Program-made: the position numbers and the translations under genes
Origin: Verrucomicrobiales bacterium
GTDB lineage: Bacteria; Verrucomicrobiota; Verrucomicrobiia; Verrucomicrobiales; DEV007
DNA length: 40,043 bases
NCBI GenBank assembly: GCA_029213005.1
Contig: JARGPI010000047.1
Span: forward strand, 1-40,043
Direction of reading: 5' to 3'
The notes under the pieces: generated by a model
What the model was told of the DNA's origin: nothing
What the model saw: only the letters and a program-made list of their open reading frames with translations
The model's database searches: none
In this document: piece by piece, positions 35,112-40,043 of the stretch
How the letters are laid out: every line of letters begins with the position of its first letter
Position numbering within the stretch: position 1 is the first letter of the stretch

Positions 35112-36395
35112 CTAGAAAAACATACCGGCGATGGAGGCCGACAACAAACTGGCGAGAGTTCCGCCGATCATCGCTTTAAAACCGAGGCGGGCAAGGTCGG
35201 CTCTTCGTTCAGGAGCAAGGGCGCCGATACCGCCGATCTGGATTCCTATCGACGAAAAATTGGCAAATCCACACAGAGCAAAGGTCGCCAGAAAGATCGA
35301 CTTCGGACTCAATGCCCCCGCATCCTTCATGCCTCCCAACTCCAGGTAGGCAACAAATTCATTAGTCACCATCTTGGTACCCAGCAACTGCCCAATTTGA
35401 AGTAGGTCACCGGGACTGACCCCGATGACCCAGGCCAGCGGGGAAAACGCAAAACCGACCAGAGACTGCAGGGTCAAAGTCGAGAAAACACCGCCGCTCA
35501 GCGACGAAATTAATTCGTTGAGCGCTCCATCAAAAAGACCTCCAAACCAACCGAAGATGGCATTAACCAGAGCAATCACGGCCACAAACACAATGAGCAT
35601 CGCAGCGACGTTGAGAGCAAGCTTGAGCCCCTCCGTTGTGCCGTTTGCCAATGCTTCGAGAAGATTGGAGCCCTGCTTGTCCCGGGGAACAAACAGATCC
35701 TCGTTGAATTGCTCCCGCTCCGGCACAAGCATTTTTGCGACCAGCAGCGCCCCCGGTGCATTCATAAACGAGGCCGTGAGCAATTGCCGGGCGACCTGGA
35801 TTTCGGTTTCCGGATCGCCGTTCCCAAGAGTGGCTATATAGATACCGAATACACTTCCCGCTATCGTGGCCATCCCGCCGGTCATCAACGCCATCAGCTC
35901 GGACCGCGTCATCCCGAGGACGTAGGGTTTCACCACGAGAGGGGCTTCAGTCTGCCCGACAAAAACATTGGCCGCCGTCGCGAGGCTCTCCGCCCCTGAC
36001 AAGCCCATAATTCGTTTCATCACCCAGGCGAAACCGAAAACGATCCACTGGAGGATACCGAGAAAGTAGAGGACCGAAGTCAGCGCTGATACAAAGATGA
36101 TGGTAGGCAATACCTTGAAGGCAAAACCATACTTTGACGCATCGATGAGATCTCCGAACATAAACCTGGCACCCACGTCCGAAAAACCGAGCAACTTCAC
36201 AAAACCGCTGGAAATCCATTCGACCCCGATCCCCAGATCGGTCTTCAAAATAGCGAAAGCGAGGAGCATCTGGAGGACAATACCACCACCGACGACCCGC
36301 CAGTTGATGGATTTCCGTCCATTGCTTAACAGAAAACAAATCCCCAGCAGAATCGCAACCCCAATCAGCCCTCGCAGCGTCGTCATGCCGCTCAC
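35112..36395 (-). CDS. Concentrative nucleoside transporter, NupC/CNT family
   Basis: A 427-residue inner-membrane symporter that takes up nucleosides with H+ or Na+. Visible CNT motifs are INWRVVGGGIVLQMLLAF at the start, FVGQTEAPLVVKPYV near 166-180, TGGMATIAGSVFGIYIATLG, and GTKMVTNEFVAYLEL near 345. These carry the nucleoside-contact residues of the family. Full length. An alternative ATG three codons in is possible. It follows yicC by 32 bp and precedes GH16 by 12 bp, all on the minus strand. Confidence 0.93.
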   Translation of the reverse strand: MSGMTTLRGLIGVAILLGICFLLSNGRKSINWRVVGGGIVLQMLLAFAILKTDLGIGVEWISSGFVKLLGFSDVGARFMFGDLIDASKYGFAFKVLPTIIFVSALTSVLYFLGILQWIVFGFAWVMKRIMGLSGAESLATAANVFVGQTEAPLVVKPYVLGMTRSELMALMTGGMATIAGSVFGIYIATLGNGDPETEIQVARQLLTASFMNAPGALLVAKMLVPEREQFNEDLFVPRDKQGSNLLEALANGTTEGLKLALNVAAMLIVFVAVIALVNAIFGWFGGLFDGALNELISSLSGGVFSTLTLQSLVGFAFSPLAWVIGVSPGDLLQIGQLLGTKMVTNEFVAYLELGGMKDAGALSPKSIFLATFALCGFANFSSIGIQIGGIGALAPERRADLARLGFKAMIGGTLASLLSASIAGMFF

Positions 36396-36427
36396 CCTGC
36401 CTTTTTCTTAAACGCTTGGCAAGATCT

Positions 36428-37303
36428 CTACTGGATGTTTTGGACCTGTTCCCGAATTTTCTCCAACTCGGTTTTCGAATTCACAATCGACTGCGCAATC
36501 GCAGCGTGATTGGACTTACTGCCGATCGTGTTCAATTCGCGGTTCAATTCCTGACAAAGAAAGTCGAGTGGTCGCCCCACCGGTTCGTCACTGGAAAAAT
36601 ATTTCCGGAACTGAGCAACATGACTGGCGATTCTTGTGATCTCCTCAGTGATGTCGCTTTTTTCGGAGTAAAGCGCAATTTCCCGAAGAACCCGGTCATC
36701 ACTCAGGTCAATCTCCAGACCACATTCGGAAAGTCGGCTGAGGAGAGATTCCCGGTATTTGTCGACCACATCGCGGGAGTAACCGGACACGGACAGGATT
36801 TCCGCCTCGATATGCCCGATTCGAGCCTCCAGATCCTGCCGAAGGTGAGCCCCTTCTTCGGTCTGCATGCCCCTTAAATTGGCCAGAGCTCTTTCAACCG
36901 ATTCTTTGATCAATTCCTCGACATCTTCGAGATTGACCTCCGCTTCCTCGATCCGGCACATTCCCGGGCTGCGGAGTAGTTCTGCGGTGGAAAGAGTGCT
37001 CTCGAGCCCGGTTTCCGCGGCCAGTTCGCGGGCGGCAGCGACATATTGCTTCGCTAATTCCTTATCGACGACCAGTATCGAGGTCTGATCATTTAAGTTC
37101 GTGACACAGATCCTCGCATTGATCCGTCCCCGGGAAATTTCGCTGGAAATCAGCTTACGCACCTCCGGTTCCACTGAGGAAACGGATTGCGGGAGCCCGA
37201 TCGCGATATCGAGCTGTTTACGATTAACCCCGGATAATTCGGTGGTTACTCTCCAACGGGAAGTCGAGGCTTCGCCCGCTCCAAAACCGGTCATGCTTCG
37301 CAT
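36428..37303 (-). CDS. yicC: YicC family endoribonuclease
   Basis: A 291-residue protein of the YicC/YloC family, which in E. coli and B. subtilis acts as an RNA endonuclease. It starts MRSMTGFGAGE, the family hallmark, followed by SGVNRKQLDI and ISRGRINA. The C-terminal DUF1732 part has EITRIASHVAQFRKYF, then PLDFLCQELNRELNTIGSK, and ends in IVNSKTELEKIREQVQNIQ. Complete and of normal length. It is often linked to gmk and rpoZ elsewhere; here neither follows. Confidence 0.93.
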   Translation of the reverse strand: MRSMTGFGAGEASTSRWRVTTELSGVNRKQLDIAIGLPQSVSSVEPEVRKLISSEISRGRINARICVTNLNDQTSILVVDKELAKQYVAAARELAAETGLESTLSTAELLRSPGMCRIEEAEVNLEDVEELIKESVERALANLRGMQTEEGAHLRQDLEARIGHIEAEILSVSGYSRDVVDKYRESLLSRLSECGLEIDLSDDRVLREIALYSEKSDITEEITRIASHVAQFRKYFSSDEPVGRPLDFLCQELNRELNTIGSKSNHAAIAQSIVNSKTELEKIREQVQNIQ

Positions 37304-37336
37304 ATTATTTTAGAGCAGGGGTGAAATGAGGAGGGG

Positions 37337-37368
37337 GTGTCGGGATTGAATAATTGTCATCCCGACAC
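37337..37368 (-). other. Intercistronic hairpin between the DUF3276 gene and yicC
   Basis: A perfect 10-bp stem, gtgtcgggat (37337-37346) with atcccgacac (37359-37368), and a 12-base loop, just after the DUF3276 stop. On the minus strand it is followed by C-rich sequence and no T tract, so it may be a weak terminator, attenuator or RNA-processing site. Confidence 0.55.
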
Positions 37369-37384
37369 AATAAAGGAGATTTGA

Positions 37385-37693
37385 TTACTCGGAAGCAGCG
37401 GTTTGCACGTTTTTGAGCGCCTCGACAAATTCATCCAGAACATCTGCGGGAATCATGATGGTATCTCTCCTCCCCCGCACGTCCTCAGTGATTTTCACAA
37501 ATCTACCGCGGTCGTTTTCTTTCAGATCAAGAAAGAAGATTTTCCGATCTGAAATAATTTTCTCTGTGTGAATCGGGTCATTATCCGAACGTCTTCGATC
37601 CTCTCGATATCCAATCATAAATGTGTGTTTCGTTTCTCCTGAGAAATTCGGCAGTCTTATTTCGTAACGCCGGAAACCCCGGAAATTAACCAT
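37385..37693 (-). CDS. PUR-domain nucleic-acid-binding protein (DUF3276)
   Basis: A 102-residue protein of the bacterial PUR-alpha-like DUF3276 family. The core SDRKIFFLDLKENDRGRFVK, then ITEDVRGRRDTIMIPADVLDEF, is the PUR repeat, which binds single-stranded DNA or RNA in characterised members. The N-terminal 25 residues are less typical, so an internal start at residue 26 is possible. It is the first gene of the minus-strand run leading into yicC and diverges from tatC. Confidence 0.87.
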   Translation of the reverse strand: MVNFRGFRRYEIRLPNFSGETKHTFMIGYREDRRRSDNDPIHTEKIISDRKIFFLDLKENDRGRFVKITEDVRGRRDTIMIPADVLDEFVEALKNVQTAASE

Positions 37694-37866
37694 CCAGCAA
37701 AGAACGTTTCATCTGCATGTGCAAACGATCGCCATAGCGCGAATGAGGTCACCACGTAGATCAAAATAGGAATTTCGTCAACTTCATCTGCGTCTCTTTG
37801 ATGATTTTCAAAATCAGGCTAAGTTCCGCCCCTCGTCAGCAAAATTGACCGCAAATTTACATCACT

Positions 37867-39681
37867 ATGATTCTAAAGACCGTCTTTGATAAGCTTTTCA
37901 AAATTCGTGAGGAAGCTGCCAAAGCCCGCCCCGGAGCGGACGAAGGTTACGATCCTCACGAAAAGCCATTCCTGGATCATCTCGAGGATTTACGGACCAC
38001 GTTGATTCAGATGGGTGCCACCCTGGCAATCACCACCATCCTGTGCTTTTCATTCCACGTTCAGATTTTCGAGTTTCTCCAACTTCCCTCGAAAATCACC
38101 AAGATGGAGGACGGCGGTACCCTCTGGGACAAAATCGACTTTATCGTCCTCGCCCCGCCGGAAATCCTGATGCTTATGCTGAAGGTCTCATTCTTCACCG
38201 CGGTAATTCTGGCAATGCCGCTGCTGATCTTTTTTGCCTTCCAGTTTATTCTTCCCGGCCTTCGCCAAATCGAGAAAAAGATGATCATCCCCGGGGCCGG
38301 AGTGGGATTTATCCTCTTCCTCATCGGGGCTTCGTTTGCCTTCTTTCTCGCGGCTCCGATCGCGCTAAAATTCTTCTTTGTCTTTGAAAATGAGCGGATT
38401 GGCGATTTAAACCCGGCCGCAAAGATGCTCGAACAACCGATCGCGGAGATGCCTCTGATTGGAGTCGGAGGGAAAAAAATCAATCCCATCGGTTCGACCG
38501 AGGAAAAGCCCGACGACACCGAAGGGAAAGAGATCACGACCGACATGATCGACCCCACCCCAAAAGCGAGCGACCCGCTCAGTCCGGAATTAAAACAGGC
38601 CGTGCGGAGCTACATGTTCGAACTGCTCGCCGTTCAGGAAGGGAAAAACTTCATGCTCCGGTATGATGAAACCCGGGATAAAATCATTTTGGCCCATGCC
38701 AAAGGCGCCCGGACCACCTATCAGATCGGTAAATACTTTGAATTTATCACCCGGTTAACCCTCGTCTTCGGTCTCAGTTTCCAGCTTCCCGTCATCGTAA
38801 CGATTCTGGTAAAACTGGAACTGCTCACCGCCCGGGTCATGAGAGCGACCCGAACCTACGCGTGGATTATCATCATGATTTCCGCCGCGATTCTGACACC
38901 GCCCGATATCATGACACTCGGCCTTCTCGCCGGACCGATGATCGTTCTCTACGAGATCTGCGTCCTGATCGCCTCCTACATTGAGCGAAAACGCGAGAAA
39001 CGGGAACTCGCTGAAGAGGAAAAACGCCGCTCGCGCCTGGAGCAACTCTATTCCAAACCGGCTGACGACCTGTCCGAAGACGAAAAATCCGAGCTGCATC
39101 GACATGAAATCGAGCAATACGAAAAAGAACACGCTCATCTCTACGATGCCGACGGCCACGAAGTCGACGAGCACGGACACCTCATCGGATACGACCCGGA
39201 TCACGACGATCATACCGACGACGACACCGATCATGACGAAAGCTGGCACGACGACCATCATTACTGGCACGACGGAGTCGAAGAAGGCGACGAACCGGTC
39301 GACGATGTAGACGATGACCCGCACAAAGACGAGATCGAACCTCAGCTCGTTCAGGACTGGCCCGATCGCGACACCGAACCCGATGCGGAAAGCGACCACG
39401 CCGAGCCAACCGGCGATGAGGAACCACTAGCCGAGTCTGAAGAGGACCTGGATGCAAAAGACGATCACAACGATCTCAGCGAAGAGAATTGTGAACCGAG
39501 CGGTCCCGTCGTCGATATGAATCACGCAGAACTGGAAGAATTGATGGATCTGCCCGGAGTCGACGACTGGCTCGCGAACATGATCACCGATCACCGTCCT
39601 TACGAATCATTCGAAGATCTCGAAGAAATAGTCGGGGAAGATAAAGTGAGCGAGTGGATGGAAAGACTCATGCTCGGGTAA
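37867..39681 (+). CDS. tatC: TatC with periplasmic insertion, acidic/His-rich tail and HhH domain
   Basis: A 604-residue protein, more than twice the usual 250. The TatC core starts with the signature FLDHLEDLRTTL (about 35-46), the cytoplasmic region that reads twin-arginine signals, and has six TM segments (about 48-65, 101-128, 140-172, 290-315, 328-345, 350-372). Between TM3 and TM4 an extra periplasmic domain of about 115 residues (about 175-288) is inserted. After TM6 comes a charged coil (372-420), a 120-residue Asp/Glu/His-rich stretch (about 421-545) and a final ComEA-like helix-hairpin-helix pair (about 549-603: NHAELEELMDLPGVDDWLA and SFEDLEEIVGEDKVSEWM). TatC exports folded proteins; a Tat-dependent molybdoenzyme is encoded 10 kb away. 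No tatA/B is adjacent. A tcgggt/acccga hairpin (39674-39689) overlaps the stop region. Confidence 0.9.
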   Translation: MILKTVFDKLFKIREEAAKARPGADEGYDPHEKPFLDHLEDLRTTLIQMGATLAITTILCFSFHVQIFEFLQLPSKITKMEDGGTLWDKIDFIVLAPPEILMLMLKVSFFTAVILAMPLLIFFAFQFILPGLRQIEKKMIIPGAGVGFILFLIGASFAFFLAAPIALKFFFVFENERIGDLNPAAKMLEQPIAEMPLIGVGGKKINPIGSTEEKPDDTEGKEITTDMIDPTPKASDPLSPELKQAVRSYMFELLAVQEGKNFMLRYDETRDKIILAHAKGARTTYQIGKYFEFITRLTLVFGLSFQLPVIVTILVKLELLTARVMRATRTYAWIIIMISAAILTPPDIMTLGLLAGPMIVLYEICVLIASYIERKREKRELAEEEKRRSRLEQLYSKPADDLSEDEKSELHRHEIEQYEKEHAHLYDADGHEVDEHGHLIGYDPDHDDHTDDDTDHDESWHDDHHYWHDGVEEGDEPVDDVDDDPHKDEIEPQLVQDWPDRDTEPDAESDHAEPTGDEEPLAESEEDLDAKDDHNDLSEENCEPSGPVVDMNHAELEELMDLPGVDDWLANMITDHRPYESFEDLEEIVGEDKVSEWMERLMLG

Positions 39682-39702
39682 AGACCCGAAGGAATTGGGA
39701 TT

Positions 39703-39739
39703 TTGTACCCTGTACAGTCTAAAAGTGTACAGGGTACAA
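39703..39739. repeat. Double palindrome, copy 3 (after tatC)
   Basis: Fourteen-base arms (39703-39716 and 39726-39739) contain the same TGTACCCTGTACA core and its complement with the same 22-base register; the 9-base loop is gtctaaaag. It starts 22 bases after the tatC stop. Unlike the other copies it is not known to lie between divergent genes, because the next gene is beyond the window. Confidence 0.9.
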
Positions 39740-39786
39740 TCGAGTATCGCTAAGAATTGCGTCGATTCCGGGGCACCGAATTCAAA

Positions 39787-40005
39787 ATACGGCAACGCCG
39801 TTACGTAACCCAGCCCATGGTTGCCGCAGTGAAACGGAGGCTACCATGGGGGCCTGCGTGCTAGGGGTTTCCCTACGCTGAAGGCGTTGCGAAAGCTTTC
39901 AGATCACTTTCAGCGATCGACCTTTCGCACGATAAAATCCCCGGGTAGACTCTCTGCTTCACCTCGGTCAACCCGGGGCTGTGTTACATAACGGCGTTGC
40001 CGTAT
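39787..40005. other. 219-bp multi-hairpin element closed by a 23-bp inverted repeat
   Basis: The ends (39787-39809 and 39983-40005) are inverted repeats matching at 22 of 23 positions. The single mismatch is C-A on the plus strand, which becomes a G-U wobble in a minus-strand RNA. Four further hairpins fill the interior: 39814-39825/39839-39850 (cccatggt/accatggg extended), 39852-39885 (core taggg/cccta), 39888-39895/39922-39929 (tgcgaaag/ctttcgca) and 39939-39950/39967-39978 (ccccgggt/acccgggg extended). No coding frame is supported. It is either a structured non-coding RNA or a non-autonomous palindromic mobile element such as a REP cluster. The flanking 39740-39786 and 40006-40043 show nothing else. 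Confidence 0.7.
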
Positions 40006-40043
40006 AGCGACTGAAACCGAAAACTTATCGGCATTCCAAGGTA

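Noticed and set aside
38755..39399. Minus-strand open frame of 214 codons within tatC, hydrophobic
   Set aside because: It is the antisense of the Asp/His-rich tail (GAC/GAT reads as GTC/ATC, giving Val/Ile), so the hydrophobicity is an artefact.

Overview
The window looks like chromosomal DNA from a Gram-negative, probably marine or aquatic member of the Verrucomicrobiota (PVC superphylum). This is an inference from gene content, not from a marker phylogeny. Points in favour are membrane-anchored Ser/Thr kinases with an N-terminal zinc ribbon, a DUF3276/PUR protein, a REP-associated (IS200-like) transposase, a thrombospondin-type-3 giant surface protein, a GH16 glycanase, a type III polyketide synthase, and Tat and lipoprotein export signals. 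Few genes have a strong Shine-Dalgarno sequence.

Layout. 1-1.8 kb: a RAYT-type transposase, then a hairpin-rich stretch without genes. 1.8-6.6 kb: a lipoprotein overlapping a 1424-residue calcium-repeat protein. 6.8-10.1 kb: an MBL-like DUF4336 protein, an unusual two-domain protein (putative Cys-His-Asp domain plus a degenerate M20 domain) and a SpoIIAA/STAS-like protein. 10.3-14.2 kb: aldo/keto reductase, secreted helical protein, LolC/E-like permease and adenylate kinase-like protein. 14.2-18.3 kb: two tandem paralogous membrane Ser/Thr kinases. 18.4-23.4 kb: DUF2293 protein, M16 zinc protease lipoprotein and YbdG-type mechanosensitive channel. 23.6-25.1 kb: DUF2089 regulator overlapping a membrane-anchored protein, and a half-length TauE/SafE permease. 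25.2-29.1 kb: a molybdoenzyme operon (Fe-S subunit, Tat-exported catalytic subunit, TorD-like chaperone). 29.1-31.0 kb: CoA-binding protein, secreted glycan-binding-like protein, and a second copy of the secreted helical family. 31.2-37.7 kb: a minus-strand run of DUF3276, yicC, nucleoside transporter, GH16, type III PKS and rpsA. 37.9-39.7 kb: a very long TatC carrying an acidic/His-rich tail and a helix-hairpin-helix end. 39.7-40.0 kb: non-coding, highly structured DNA.

How parts work together. The Tat-dependent molybdoenzyme needs a Tat translocase, and an atypical TatC lies in the same window. The molybdoenzyme has its own chaperone but no visible membrane anchor. Secreted or surface proteins are over-represented (TSP3 giant, lipoproteins, GH16, LamG/DUF1080-like protein, paired helical proteins).

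The most interesting unexplained features are: (1) a dispersed double palindrome with strictly constant geometry, present three times, twice between divergent genes; (2) a roughly 219-bp multi-hairpin element closed by a 23-bp inverted repeat at the right edge; (3) the fusion protein with a dismantled M20 metallohydrolase; (4) the TatC-HhH fusion; and (5) a Cys-to-Glu change in an Fe-S ligand of the molybdoenzyme B subunit.
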